Part shown: positions 27,921 to 38,075 of the stretch, piece after piece
Layout: every line of letters begins with the position of its first letter
How positions within the stretch are numbered: the first letter of the stretch is position 1
Source: Flavobacterium sp.
GTDB taxonomy: Bacteria; Bacteroidota; Bacteroidia; Flavobacteriales; Flavobacteriaceae
DNA: 40,732 nt
Assembly: GCF_029242675.1 (NCBI RefSeq)
Contig: NZ_JAQWTM010000077.1
Span: 1 to 40,732 of the forward strand
Direction: 5' to 3'
Notes under the pieces: model-generated
What the model saw: only the letters and a program-made list of their open reading frames with translations
What the model was told of the DNA's origin: nothing
Database searches by the model: none
Translations under genes and position numbers: made by a program

Positions 27921-29267
27921 ATGAACTGGGAACAACTTTTATCACTAAAACGCCAAGGCGACACAAGTAAACGATTACGTATTGAGCAAGATGACACCCG
28001 TTTAGGATTTGAAGTAGATTACGACCGTATTATTTTCTCGGCAGCTTTTAGAAGTTTGCAAGACAAAACACAGGTGATTCCGCTTTCTAAAACCGACTTT
28101 GTACACACCCGTTTGACGCATAGTTTGGAGGTTTCTGTGGTAGGAAGATCATTAGGGAGGCTTGTAGGTAAGAAGATAATTGAAAAATATCCTCATTTAC
28201 AAGAGGTTCATGGTTATCAAATGAATGATTTTGGCGCTATCGTTGCGGCGGCCTCTTTGGCGCATGATATTGGAAATCCTCCTTTTGGCCATTCTGGAGA
28301 AAAAGCAATTGGAGAATATTTCTCTATTGGTAAGGGTAAGAAATACAAGGAACAGCTTTCAAGCAAAGAGTGGCAAGATTTAATCGATTTTGAGGGAAAT
28401 GCGAATGGATTTACTGTTTTAACGGGAAGCCGACCAGGAATTGAAGGAGGTCTAAGGATTTCATATGCCACACTTGGCGCTTTTATGAAGTATCCTAAAG
28501 AAAGTTTACCAAAGAAGCCAACGAGAAACATTGCTGATAAAAAGTATGGTTTTTTTCAAATTGACAAACCGTTTTTTCAAGAGGTTGCTGATGATATGGG
28601 ATTGATTCCTAATAAAACAGGAAATGATATTGGATATGAAAGACATCCTCTGGCCTACCTTGTAGAAGCCGCCGATGATATTTGTTATACGATTATTGAT
28701 TTTGAAGACGGGATTAATTTAGGATTGGTGTCTGAGGATTTTGCCTTAGAGTATTTGATTAAGTTAGTGAAAGATAGCATCGATACCTCTAAATATAAGT
28801 CATTAGAGACAAAGGAGGATCGAATTAGTTACTTGCGTGCTTTGGCTATTGGGAGTTTAATTAGTGATGCAGTAAAGGTTTTTACTGAAAATGAAGAGGC
28901 TATTTTAGCAGGGAAATTTCCTTTTGCATTAATGGATAAGAGTAAGTACAAAGCACAAATGGATGATATTATTAAAATTAGTGTTAATAATATCTACCAA
29001 AGTAGAGAGGTAGTAGAGAAAGAAATTGTGGGTTATCAAATTATTCAGACTTTGCTGGATACATTTATCACTGCATACGATAATAAGTACAACGACAATG
29101 CTTCGAATTACGATGCTTTAATTTTAAAGTTATTACCTGAAAAGCATCATCTTGAAAAAGAGAATCTTTATGAAAGACTTTTGCACATCTGCCATTATAT
29201 TTCATTACTAACAGATGGAAATGCATTAGAATTATTTGAGACCATCAAAGGAAGAAAGAAAGAGTAG
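27921..29267 (+). CDS. dgt: Deoxyguanosinetriphosphate triphosphohydrolase-like (HD domain dNTPase)
   Basis: 'FSAAFRSLQDKTQVIPLSKTDFVHTRLTHSLEVSVVGRSLG', 'SLAHDIGNPPFGHSGE' HD motif. Confidence 0.93.
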   Translation: MNWEQLLSLKRQGDTSKRLRIEQDDTRLGFEVDYDRIIFSAAFRSLQDKTQVIPLSKTDFVHTRLTHSLEVSVVGRSLGRLVGKKIIEKYPHLQEVHGYQMNDFGAIVAAASLAHDIGNPPFGHSGEKAIGEYFSIGKGKKYKEQLSSKEWQDLIDFEGNANGFTVLTGSRPGIEGGLRISYATLGAFMKYPKESLPKKPTRNIADKKYGFFQIDKPFFQEVADDMGLIPNKTGNDIGYERHPLAYLVEAADDICYTIIDFEDGINLGLVSEDFALEYLIKLVKDSIDTSKYKSLETKEDRISYLRALAIGSLISDAVKVFTENEEAILAGKFPFALMDKSKYKAQMDDIIKISVNNIYQSREVVEKEIVGYQIIQTLLDTFITAYDNKYNDNASNYDALILKLLPEKHHLEKENLYERLLHICHYISLLTDGNALELFETIKGRKKE

Positions 29268-29370
29268 CTATTTAACATTTTAATAGACAAAAGCGTCGCT
29301 TTATAGTTGCTAAATCGAGTGAAAATCAGTAATTTCGCTTTTATAATTATTTATAACTAGTATACATCAT

Positions 29371-32046
29371 ATGAGAAAAATTACTCTAATTGCTTTTTTA
29401 TTGATTTCTGTGTTAACATTTTCGCAGTCAAATAAAGACGTAATCCAAAATTATTTAAATTCAAACACATCTAAATTTGGTCTATCCAAAAATGATGTCC
29501 AAGATTGGTTTATTCAAAGTGAAGCGACATCAAGTAGTACCAACATAAATAGCAATTATGTAATTCAAAGATACAACGGAATTGAAATTTTTAGGGCGGT
29601 AACTAATTTCGCTATAAAGGACAAGAAAGTAGTAGATACGGATAAGAAATTTATTGCGAATGTCTCAGGAAAGATAAACGGGGTAACTCCCAAACTATCA
29701 GCAGTGGCCGCATTGTCTAAAGCATATTCGATACTGGGAATTACTGAGGTAAACACGAGTGCAGCTGTTGAAAAAGTAAGTCAAAATAAGTTTAAAATTA
29801 ACGATAAGGTAACGAATCATGAGCCAATTGAAGTGAACTTGGTATACCATCAAGCGGCCGATGGTAAATTAATGCTAGCTTGGGATTTGACAATCGAAAC
29901 TCCTAAGCATGATCATTTATGGAGTGTTAGAATTGATGCATTGAATGGAGCTCTTTTAGAGAAAAACGATTTAGTTATATCATGCCAATTTGATACAGCA
30001 GGTGCTTTAAATCAAACTAGCGAAACTGCAAGCAGTTCCTTACTTAATTTTGATAATTCATACAAGCAGCTATTCTCTCCTGCTGCAACTGCAGTTGTTG
30101 GCGGAGGGTCGTATCGAGTGATTCCGTTTAATTATGAAAGTCCAAATCATAGTAGTAGACAACTTGTTACAGACCCTGCGAACAGCAAAGCTTCACCTTT
30201 TGGATGGCATGATGTCAATGGAGTTGCTGGGGCTGAATACACTATTACCAGAGGTAATAATGTTTGGGCTAAAGATGATTTTTTTGGGACTAGTAGAGAC
30301 GAAGGATCAAGCCCAGACGGAGGATCAGGGTTATTGTTTGATTTTCCTTACGGAGGAACTAGCGTTGCAGCTTCTTCGTATATCAATGCTGCAACCACTA
30401 ACTTGTTTTATATGAGTAATGTGATGCATGATGTTTGGTATCAATATGGTTTCAATGAGGCAAGTGGTAATTTTCAACAGAATAACTATGGTCTTGGAGG
30501 AGCTGCTGAGGATTATATTGATGCTGAAGCTCAGGATGGATCTTTGGCTGATCCAATTAGTCTTAACAATGCAAATTTTTCTACTCCAAGAGATGGAAGT
30601 AGAGGTAGAATGCAAATGTTTTTATGGAATAGAGCGGCTCAAATTAAGCCAATCATTGTGAATTCCCCCTCTAGTATAGCAGGCAGCTATGTTGCAACTC
30701 AAAATTCTTTTAATCCAGGACTAGTGGCCTTACCTGTGACACCACAATTTATACAATCTGATTTGGTACTTTATCTGGATAGTACAGGTGGTACTTCTCA
30801 AGCTTGTGTTTTACCTAGTAATGCTGAAGCTATGAATGGTAAAATTGTAGTAGTTAGAAGAGGAACTTGTCCTTTTGTTGATAAAGTGAAGGCAGCCCAA
30901 AATGCGGGGGCGATTGCTGTTATTGTTGTCAATACTGAGCAAACAAATATTACAATGTCAGGTGGTGATGCAGCTATTGTTATACCTGCAATTAGCGTTA
31001 CTAATAGCATTGGTGAAGCTTTAATTAATCAAATGAAAAGCGGATTGGTAAATGTTAAGTTACAAGTAGAGTCTGATCCCTTTATTAACAGTGATGGTGA
31101 TTTTGATAATGGAATTATTGCACATGAATATGGGCATGGTATTTCTACTCGACTAGCAGGCGGACGTCTTAATTCAAGTTGCTTGAATAACACAGATCAA
31201 ATGGGCGAAGGATGGTCTGATTGGTTTGCATTAATGATGCAGTTGAAACCAGGAGATGTGGGAACTGCTAAAAGAGGTATTGGAACCTTTGTGTCAGGTC
31301 AAACAACTGATGGATTGGGAATTAGAAGTTATGTTTACTCAACAGATAGATCCCTAAACCCAATGACCTATGCCTTCACAAATAATTTTCAATTCTTAGA
31401 TGAAGATGATGTTGAGCAAACATCGGTTCATGGTGTAGGGTCTGTTTGGGCGACAATGTTGTGGGACTTAACATGGGCTTACATAAATAAATATGGATAC
31501 AATGACAATAAGTATACGGGTAACGGTGGAAATAATAAGATAATGCAATTGGTTATAGATGGCTTAAAAATGATGCCTTGTAGTCCAACTTTTGTTACAG
31601 CACGTAATGCTTTAATTGCTGCTGATCAAGCAACTACGGGTGGTAAAGATTTTTGTATGATATGGGAGGTTTTTGCTGCCAGAGGACTAGGTGTAAATGC
31701 ATCTGCTGGTGATGGAAACATTGGTAACGATCAAGTAGAGGATTTTACAAGACCTGTTGCTGGTGCTAATTGTACGACTCTTGGAATAACTGATTTTGAT
31801 AACGAGGACGTGATGAAGGTTTATCCAAATCCTTCAAATGGAATTGTAAACATTCAAATTAATAAATATTTTGGAACTGTAGACGTTCAGCTAATCGATA
31901 TTACTGGAAAACAGATTTACAGTGCTAAAAATGTTGATTTTAATGGTCAAAAAAGTATTGATTTAAGTGCTATCACTTCAGGAATTTACCTTCTTAAGGT
32001 AACAGGAGAATCATTAAACTTTGTTGAGAAAATTATTCTTAACTAG
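29371..32046 (+). CDS. M36 (fungalysin-like) metallopeptidase with PA domain and type A T9SS C-terminal sorting domain
   Basis: 'IIAHEYGHGISTRLAGG' HExxH; PA-like 'GKIVVVRRGTCPFVDKVKAAQNAGAIAVIVVN'; C-term 'VYPNPSNGIVNIQ...LIDITGKQIYSAK...SGIYLLKV'. Confidence 0.93.
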   Translation: MRKITLIAFLLISVLTFSQSNKDVIQNYLNSNTSKFGLSKNDVQDWFIQSEATSSSTNINSNYVIQRYNGIEIFRAVTNFAIKDKKVVDTDKKFIANVSGKINGVTPKLSAVAALSKAYSILGITEVNTSAAVEKVSQNKFKINDKVTNHEPIEVNLVYHQAADGKLMLAWDLTIETPKHDHLWSVRIDALNGALLEKNDLVISCQFDTAGALNQTSETASSSLLNFDNSYKQLFSPAATAVVGGGSYRVIPFNYESPNHSSRQLVTDPANSKASPFGWHDVNGVAGAEYTITRGNNVWAKDDFFGTSRDEGSSPDGGSGLLFDFPYGGTSVAASSYINAATTNLFYMSNVMHDVWYQYGFNEASGNFQQNNYGLGGAAEDYIDAEAQDGSLADPISLNNANFSTPRDGSRGRMQMFLWNRAAQIKPIIVNSPSSIAGSYVATQNSFNPGLVALPVTPQFIQSDLVLYLDSTGGTSQACVLPSNAEAMNGKIVVVRRGTCPFVDKVKAAQNAGAIAVIVVNTEQTNITMSGGDAAIVIPAISVTNSIGEALINQMKSGLVNVKLQVESDPFINSDGDFDNGIIAHEYGHGISTRLAGGRLNSSCLNNTDQMGEGWSDWFALMMQLKPGDVGTAKRGIGTFVSGQTTDGLGIRSYVYSTDRSLNPMTYAFTNNFQFLDEDDVEQTSVHGVGSVWATMLWDLTWAYINKYGYNDNKYTGNGGNNKIMQLVIDGLKMMPCSPTFVTARNALIAADQATTGGKDFCMIWEVFAARGLGVNASAGDGNIGNDQVEDFTRPVAGANCTTLGITDFDNEDVMKVYPNPSNGIVNIQINKYFGTVDVQLIDITGKQIYSAKNVDFNGQKSIDLSAITSGIYLLKVTGESLNFVEKIILN

Positions 32047-32056
32047 AAATAGAATA

Positions 32057-32095
32057 AAAAGGCCGGTTTTGTACTACTACAAAACCGGCTTTTTT
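32057..32095. terminator. Bidirectional intrinsic terminator
   Basis: AAAAAGGCCGGTTTTGTA-ctac-TACAAAACCGGCTTTTTTT. Confidence 0.85.
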
Positions 32096-33064
32096 TTAAA
32101 ATTGATAAACAACACCTACGCCTAACATTTGTTTGAACTGTGTTTTAGCGCCTAAGGTTACTTGTTCTCCGTCGATATTTTTTTTGGATTTAATATCGTC
32201 ATCATAAATAACATGAAGACCTATATTTGTTCGAATGTATTCATTAACAACTAAATCAAAGGCCACATTATAATCCACATCGATATTACCAAAATTATTA
32301 ATGTAATCAGAGTATAAACTCAAACGATTCTCCATAATTACATTTTTAACGACTTGCTTCTTATAATATCCGGTTAATAAAAAGCCGAGTTCTATTTTTG
32401 ATTTTTCTCCCTCTTTATTCAAACTTCCATCGGTATTGTAAATTGCTTTGGTTACTCCAAAAGCCCCTTGATTGGCTAATCTTTGGTCTAGAACAAAGGT
32501 CATTTTAGAGGTAAAAGGCGATAGATATAATAATTCATCTTTTTTCTTTGAGGCGTACTCAGCTCCTAATCCTATGAAAACATAAGCTGGAGCAAATGGA
32601 CTCGAAATCGTTTTTTCCGTATTTGGATAAGCGTATCCATTAGTGAATTGCGTGTTGAAATTAAACTTAGCTGTATGATACCAATTTGACAAGGTGTCCT
32701 TTCTATACCCAAAAGCAGAACTAAATAAAAAAACGTCGTCACTTTTTCTAAGTTCGACTCCGTCTTGCTTATTAAGTCCATAACGCATTATGAGTTCATT
32801 TGACCAATTGTAATTGCTTGTTGTATATATTCGGCTGAATTTTGTTTTTAACAATCCTGAAACCGAGCTAGTACCCCCTGCATTCCAGTTAACAAAAGCG
32901 ATTTCGCTTATATCAAATCCAATCGTGTTTTTTTTTGCCCAATGGGAGACTGTATCTTTTGGTTGCTTTAAAGAACCTTCTAGAGTGGTGATTATTTTTT
33001 GGGAGAATAAATTAGTGGAAAAAAGGGATATGATTAGTAGGGAAGTAATAGGTATAAATTTCAT
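32096..33064 (-). CDS. DUF3078-like outer membrane protein
   Basis: Signal peptide; 'HWAKKNTIGFDISEIAFVNWNAGGTSSVSGLLKTKFSRIYTTSNYNWSNELIMRYGLNKQDG' typical of DUF3078. Confidence 0.82.
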   Translation of the reverse strand: MKFIPITSLLIISLFSTNLFSQKIITTLEGSLKQPKDTVSHWAKKNTIGFDISEIAFVNWNAGGTSSVSGLLKTKFSRIYTTSNYNWSNELIMRYGLNKQDGVELRKSDDVFLFSSAFGYRKDTLSNWYHTAKFNFNTQFTNGYAYPNTEKTISSPFAPAYVFIGLGAEYASKKKDELLYLSPFTSKMTFVLDQRLANQGAFGVTKAIYNTDGSLNKEGEKSKIELGFLLTGYYKKQVVKNVIMENRLSLYSDYINNFGNIDVDYNVAFDLVVNEYIRTNIGLHVIYDDDIKSKKNIDGEQVTLGAKTQFKQMLGVGVVYQF

Positions 33065-33103
33065 TATGACTCTTTTTTTAACGTCTTTTGGTGATTGGTT
33101 GTT

Positions 33104-34870
33104 TTAGTTAGAAAGCAGTAATTCTAATGAATTAACGTCGATTTTACAAAATTGTTGTTGTTCTAATATGGTTCCTTGCTCGATATAAGAATCAGGAACA
33201 CCTAATGTTAGAAGTTGCGCTTTGTAATTGTATTGAGTAGCAAATTCAGCTATAGCGCTACCAAATCCGCCTATAATGGTTCCGTCTTCAATCGTTATGA
33301 TTTTTTTAAAAGCACGGAAAATGCGGTGTAGTTCTTCTTCATCTAGTGGTTTTACGAATGCAAAATCGTAATGGGCTACGGTATTTGGATGTCCTAAATT
33401 AGCTATTGCAAGTGAAACATTATTGCCTATTGGTCCATTGGACAGCACGGCTGTTTCAGTACCGTGAACTAGGCAATTTGCTTTTCCAATTGTAATGATT
33501 TCATAAGGTTGTATCCAATTAACAGTAACGCCTCTTCCGCGGGGGTATCGTATTGCGATTGGATGATTTAAGCCTAGCTGGGCCGTGTATAGAATATTTC
33601 GAAGCGCTATTTCGTTTAGAGGCGAGTAGATTATTAAATTAGGAATACAACGTAAATAAGCGATATCATACAGCCCGTGGTGTGTTGGACCATCTTCGCC
33701 CACAAGACCTGCGCGATCCAAACAAAAAATTACTGGTAAATTTTGTATTGCAACATCATGAATTACTTGGTCATAAGCGCGCTGCAAAAAAGTCGAGTAA
33801 ATATTGCAATAAACGATCATTCCTTGGGTGGCCATTCCAGCAGCTAGGGTTACTGCGTGCTGTTCCGCTATACCCACATCAAAAGCGCGTTCAGGCAAGG
33901 CTTCCATCATGAATTTTAGAGAGCTACCCGATGGCATTGCGGGTGTTATTCCAATTATTTTTTTGTTCGTTTTGGCTAAATCTAAAATGGTAAGACCAAA
34001 TACGTCTTGGTATTTTGGTGGAAGGTTTTCTTCTGATTTAGAGTGAATTTCTCCTGAAATTGGGTCAAATTTGCCGGGAGCGTGGTATTTCACTTGATCT
34101 TCTTCAGCTTGTTTTAGTCCTTTCCCTTTGGTTGTGATAATATGAAGAAACTTAGGTCCTTTGATCTTTTGTAATCGTTTTAACTCTTTGATGACAGCAT
34201 GAATATCGTGTCCGTCTATGGGTCCTGAATAATCAAAATTCAAGGACTTAATCATGTTGTTTTGTCTCGGATTGGTACCCGTTTTTACAGCAGTCAAGTA
34301 ATTTTTTAAAGCGCCTACACTTGGATCAATTCCTATTGCGTTGTCGTTTAGAATTACTAGTAAATTGGCATCAGTAACTCCAGCGTGGTTTAGACCTTCG
34401 AATGCCATTCCTGCAGCTATGGAGGCATCTCCAATTACTGCAATATGTTGCTTATCGTAATCGCCATTTAAATTAGAAGCAATTGCCATTCCTAGTGCTG
34501 CTGATATGGCGGTAGAAGAGTGGCCTACGCCAAAAGCATCGTATTCACTTTCACTTCTTTTTGGAAAACCAGAAATACCATTGAGCTGCCTGTTCGTGTC
34601 AAATTTTTCTCTTCGGCCTGTTAAAATTTTATGACCATAGGCTTGATGGCCTACATCCCAAATCAAAAGATCTTTAGGAGTGTTAAAAACATAGTGTAAA
34701 GCGATGGTAAGTTCGACTACTCCTAGACTAGCGCCAAGATGTCCTTCTTTTGCTGAAACAATATCAATAATAAAATCACGTAATTCTTTAGCTAACTGAG
34801 GAAGTTGCCATTCGTCAAGTTGGCGTAAATCGGTTGGGTTGATGATAGTAGATAGCAGGTTATTCTTCAT
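33104..34870 (-). CDS. dxs: 1-deoxy-D-xylulose-5-phosphate synthase
   Basis: 'GHLGASLGVVELTIALHYVFNTPKDLLIWDVGHQAYGHKILTGRR', 'DRAGLVGEDGPTHHGLYDIAYLRCIPN', 'IAEQHAVTLAAGMA'. Confidence 0.96.
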   Translation of the reverse strand: MKNNLLSTIINPTDLRQLDEWQLPQLAKELRDFIIDIVSAKEGHLGASLGVVELTIALHYVFNTPKDLLIWDVGHQAYGHKILTGRREKFDTNRQLNGISGFPKRSESEYDAFGVGHSSTAISAALGMAIASNLNGDYDKQHIAVIGDASIAAGMAFEGLNHAGVTDANLLVILNDNAIGIDPSVGALKNYLTAVKTGTNPRQNNMIKSLNFDYSGPIDGHDIHAVIKELKRLQKIKGPKFLHIITTKGKGLKQAEEDQVKYHAPGKFDPISGEIHSKSEENLPPKYQDVFGLTILDLAKTNKKIIGITPAMPSGSSLKFMMEALPERAFDVGIAEQHAVTLAAGMATQGMIVYCNIYSTFLQRAYDQVIHDVAIQNLPVIFCLDRAGLVGEDGPTHHGLYDIAYLRCIPNLIIYSPLNEIALRNILYTAQLGLNHPIAIRYPRGRGVTVNWIQPYEIITIGKANCLVHGTETAVLSNGPIGNNVSLAIANLGHPNTVAHYDFAFVKPLDEEELHRIFRAFKKIITIEDGTIIGGFGSAIAEFATQYNYKAQLLTLGVPDSYIEQGTILEQQQFCKIDVNSLELLLSN

Positions 34871-34897
34871 TGTTTTTCAAAAGACAAAATTACATTT

Positions 34898-35860
34898 TTA
34901 ATGTGTAAACATGTAGTTTTCGTACTTTGTAATTTGTTTAATTTCTATAGAGTCAATTTTGGTTAAAATTTGGGTTCTAAAAAAAGACTTTTTAATAGTG
35001 TCTGGTTTAATACTGACTGATAATTGAAATTTGCAATTTCTTTTTTTACCATTTTGTTCTCCAGGATACCACTCAGGTGATGACTTCAGTACTCTTATCA
35101 ATTCTTGGTTGATCGTGCTATTTAGTCCTTTAATAATGGTTACATCATTTAAGGTTCCATTTTGGTCAATTTCAAAAGTAGCTTCAATTTCTCCTTTTAA
35201 GCTTTTATTATTGATAACTTGTTTGTAATTATCTTTAATAAAGGAATAGAATTTGGCAATACCTCCCTTGTAATCTGGATAGACGCTAAGTCCAATAACG
35301 CCATAAGTAGTGTTATCTTCGTAAATTACCTTTTCATCATTTATTGATTGCTCTTTTTTCGATAATGGTTCGTTATAAGTTGTAGCTCTATGTTTTTTGA
35401 ACTTTGCTTGTGGTGTTTTTTTTGACAGGGGTGTTTTATTTTGCAACGAATCAGCAGATTTTGGAGTAAGTGAAGGTATGGTTTCACTGCTTACGATGTC
35501 GTTCGTAATTTCGATTTTATCAATCTTTTGCTTTGTACCATCGTCGTTTTTGCAACTAAATAGCATAGTTCCCATAGTAATGAATAGAGCTAATAAGAAC
35601 AATTTGTTATACTGTGTTTGACTGTATAAAGTTTGTATTGGAATATGAATTGTAATTGAATTCAATTGAGAGCTCTTGAATCTTCCACAAACGTTTGTGT
35701 TTTTTTGAAAATAGTGCGCTATTTCATCGGGCAGCATTGTAGTAAAATCAACAACAGTCTTAGCGCAGCTAGTACAAAACTTTCCATTATTAGTTGGAGT
35801 CATTTTGTTCCAATCTTCGTTGCAAGGTTCAGGAATATTGATTTTATATGTTCGTTCCAT
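34898..35860 (-). CDS. TonB-like protein with N-terminal Cys-rich cytoplasmic motif
   Basis: 'IPEPCNEDWNKMTPTNNGKFCTSCAKTVVDFTTM' N-terminus, TM 'LFLLALFITMGTMLFSC', C-terminal 'IEATFEIDQNGTLNDVTIIKGLNSTINQELIRVLKSSPEWYPGEQNGK' TonB_C pattern. Confidence 0.75.
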   Translation of the reverse strand: MERTYKINIPEPCNEDWNKMTPTNNGKFCTSCAKTVVDFTTMLPDEIAHYFQKNTNVCGRFKSSQLNSITIHIPIQTLYSQTQYNKLFLLALFITMGTMLFSCKNDDGTKQKIDKIEITNDIVSSETIPSLTPKSADSLQNKTPLSKKTPQAKFKKHRATTYNEPLSKKEQSINDEKVIYEDNTTYGVIGLSVYPDYKGGIAKFYSFIKDNYKQVINNKSLKGEIEATFEIDQNGTLNDVTIIKGLNSTINQELIRVLKSSPEWYPGEQNGKKRNCKFQLSVSIKPDTIKKSFFRTQILTKIDSIEIKQITKYENYMFTH

Positions 35861-35908
35861 TTTTGAATTTCAATATTTAAAAGTACTAAAAAATAAATTG
35901 TAAAGCGC

Positions 35909-35916
35909 TACTTTTG
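35909..35916 (+). promoter_or_regulatory. -7 box TACTTTTG immediately upstream of tadA ATG
   Basis: Exact TAnnTTTG match ending 4 nt before the ATG at 35921; no well-spaced -33 TTG seen. Confidence 0.4.
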
Positions 35917-35920
35917 CCAT

Positions 35921-36364
35921 ATGGAAAATATTTTCACGGACGAATACTTTATGAAAAAAGCTTTGCAAGAAGCTGAAATGGCTTTTGAAAAAGGTGAGAT
36001 CCCAGTAGGTGCAATTGTTGTTGTCAACAATACGGTTATTGCAAGATCTCATAATTTAACGGAGCTATTAAATGATGTAACTGCTCATGCTGAAATGCAA
36101 TCCATAACCGCTGCAGCCAATTACTTGGGCGGAAAATATTTGAAAGAGTGTACGCTATATGTGACTTTGGAACCTTGCCAAATGTGTGCTGGAGCCTTGT
36201 ATTGGAGTCAAATTACCAAAATAGTTTTTGGTGCTCGAGATGAACAAAGAGGTTTTATAAAAATGGGAACGCAGCTACATCCTAAAACTACTGTTGTGTC
36301 CGGAATTATGGCTGAGGAAGCTTCTAGTTTAATGAAGCGATTTTTTGTTGAGAAGCGGAAATAG
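35921..36364 (+). CDS. tadA: Nucleoside deaminase / tRNA adenosine(34) deaminase
   Basis: 'HAEMQSI...ECTLYVTLEPCQMCAGALYWSQITKIVFGARD'. Confidence 0.93.
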   Translation: MENIFTDEYFMKKALQEAEMAFEKGEIPVGAIVVVNNTVIARSHNLTELLNDVTAHAEMQSITAAANYLGGKYLKECTLYVTLEPCQMCAGALYWSQITKIVFGARDEQRGFIKMGTQLHPKTTVVSGIMAEEASSLMKRFFVEKRK

Positions 36365-36384
36365 TAGGTAACTAAAGCGTCGTT

Positions 36385-36954
36385 TTAATACAAGTATAAA
36401 ATGCACAAGCATAAAAATAAAAGAAATGAATTCAGGCAGATAATATTATAAAAGGAATTCTCTCCTATATTCTTTTTTGTATGTAAAATTATTAGGCTGC
36501 ACACTATAGAAAATAAAAAACCATCAAACAAATAGAGTAATACACCTGTTAATCCTGACGATATTTTTTTTGAATAATCTGTTTTTGAAGAGTACACTTT
36601 ACTATTGTTTTTAAATAGGGATGTAAATTCTATAGTGATATCATTTTCTTCGATGAATGTTTTTTCAGTTGTAAAAGAATGCCCTTTTGCAGTAAAGAAC
36701 CGATAGGCAACCGCCGTTCTACTGCTTCCTGCTTTATTTCTCACGTACTCGATACGATAGTGAGTTATCTCATCATTTACAGTAGTTTTTGGTAAAAAGT
36801 AAAAATCGATTAAAACACTTGATACTACAATTCCAACTACAATAAGTAGCGCTTCGACTAGTTTTCTGTATTTTGTGACGAACTCATTGCTTTCTTCAAG
36901 TAGGATATCATTTCCCAGATTGAGTTGTGATGTATTCCTGTTTTTAGGTGTCAT
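36385..36954 (-). CDS. Hypothetical membrane protein (189 aa)
   Basis: TM segments 'LVEALLIVVGIVVSSVLIDFYFL' and 'NIICLNSFLLFLCLCILYLY'. Confidence 0.7.
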   Translation of the reverse strand: MTPKNRNTSQLNLGNDILLEESNEFVTKYRKLVEALLIVVGIVVSSVLIDFYFLPKTTVNDEITHYRIEYVRNKAGSSRTAVAYRFFTAKGHSFTTEKTFIEENDITIEFTSLFKNNSKVYSSKTDYSKKISSGLTGVLLYLFDGFLFSIVCSLIILHTKKNIGENSFYNIICLNSFLLFLCLCILYLY

Positions 36955-37034
36955 TATTTAATAGTAAAAGTTGTGGCTTGTTTAAAAGTATTATTTGTTT
37001 GTCCATACGATTATTTTACGATCGCACCTCCTAA

Positions 37035-38075
37035 TTAACTAATCTGCTCAATTACGATCTCGTGATTATAAGTGCCGCATTGTAAGTCAGTCCATTCCCA
37101 TCCATCGTCATTAATTAAGGATAAAAGTAATCTCCGTCTAGTAGTAAGTTTCATGTATTCCAAGTCAATTGCAGTTCCTGACAAGATGGGAATTCCTTGA
37201 TTCTCCAAGTCAGTTAATAGCTGAATGGGAGGCGTTTTTTTGCCAGGGGTTATAAAAGTGGCTGGTAAAGTAACTAAATAGCTTGATATTGCTTTTCTAA
37301 GCCGAATTAAAACATTGTAGGAAGGCTGTTGGTCTTTTGGAATATTATAAAGTAATACGGTAATTACCTCGTCTAGATTAGTAATATTAAGTACAAATGC
37401 TTCTTTCTTGTCTGACGAATGAAAAAAATGTAAAACCGAATAGGCTTTGTGGTTTTGCGCATGTAAAATTATGGAGTCAATTAGAGGTATAAATGGTTGT
37501 TCTAGTTCTTTAAAATTACTTCCGTTCCAGTAATTCAACAATATTTCTTGAACCGACCCGCCTAAAGTGTTGATGTTGACACTTATTTTTCGTTTTGTAA
37601 TCTCAGCCGACACTACCGGAATCAAATAGGTAATGGCTATTGAAATTAGTATAAGGCCCGTAAATGATAGTATTGCCGTAAGGATATCCCAAAAATTCCC
37701 TTCGGGTTCTATATCACCTAGTCCCAAAGTTGAAAGGGTATAGCCTGTAAAAAATATTTTGTTAACTATCGTTGTGGTGGTATTTGTTTCTACATTCATC
37801 AACGACTTGGGCTCACTAATAAATAATAAACTAGCCGAAATCCAAATTAGCAACAACCAGTTAATCAAGATAGAAACTAAGATTATAGCACCGCCAAATT
37901 GCAGTACTTTTCGGCGTCCCATTTTTTTATTGATTCTCAACAAGGCACTCCAAATAGACTTAGAAAGTCGTCTTGTTAAAAAACCGGCTCCTCTAACAGA
38001 TAGTGAAGTGTTAATTAAGTCGGTAGCTGTAATTACTAAAAGTATAACGCCTAGGATAAATATAAAGTAGTTCAT
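37035..38075 (-). CDS. Potassium-channel-like (two-TM pore) membrane protein
   Basis: 'KIFFTGYTLSTLGLGDIEPEGNFWDILTAILSFTGLILISIAITYLIPVVSAEI' resembles pore helix/filter (TLGLGD) plus inner helix. Confidence 0.78.
   Translation of the reverse strand: MNYFIFILGVILLVITATDLINTSLSVRGAGFLTRRLSKSIWSALLRINKKMGRRKVLQFGGAIILVSILINWLLLIWISASLLFISEPKSLMNVETNTTTTIVNKIFFTGYTLSTLGLGDIEPEGNFWDILTAILSFTGLILISIAITYLIPVVSAEITKRKISVNINTLGGSVQEILLNYWNGSNFKELEQPFIPLIDSIILHAQNHKAYSVLHFFHSSDKKEAFVLNITNLDEVITVLLYNIPKDQQPSYNVLIRLRKAISSYLVTLPATFITPGKKTPPIQLLTDLENQGIPILSGTAIDLEYMKLTTRRRLLLSLINDDGWEWTDLQCGTYNHEIVIEQIS

Noticed and set aside
30134-30661. Out-of-frame ORFs in the M36 peptidase gene
   Set aside because: Fully inside a large well-supported CDS; no family resemblance.
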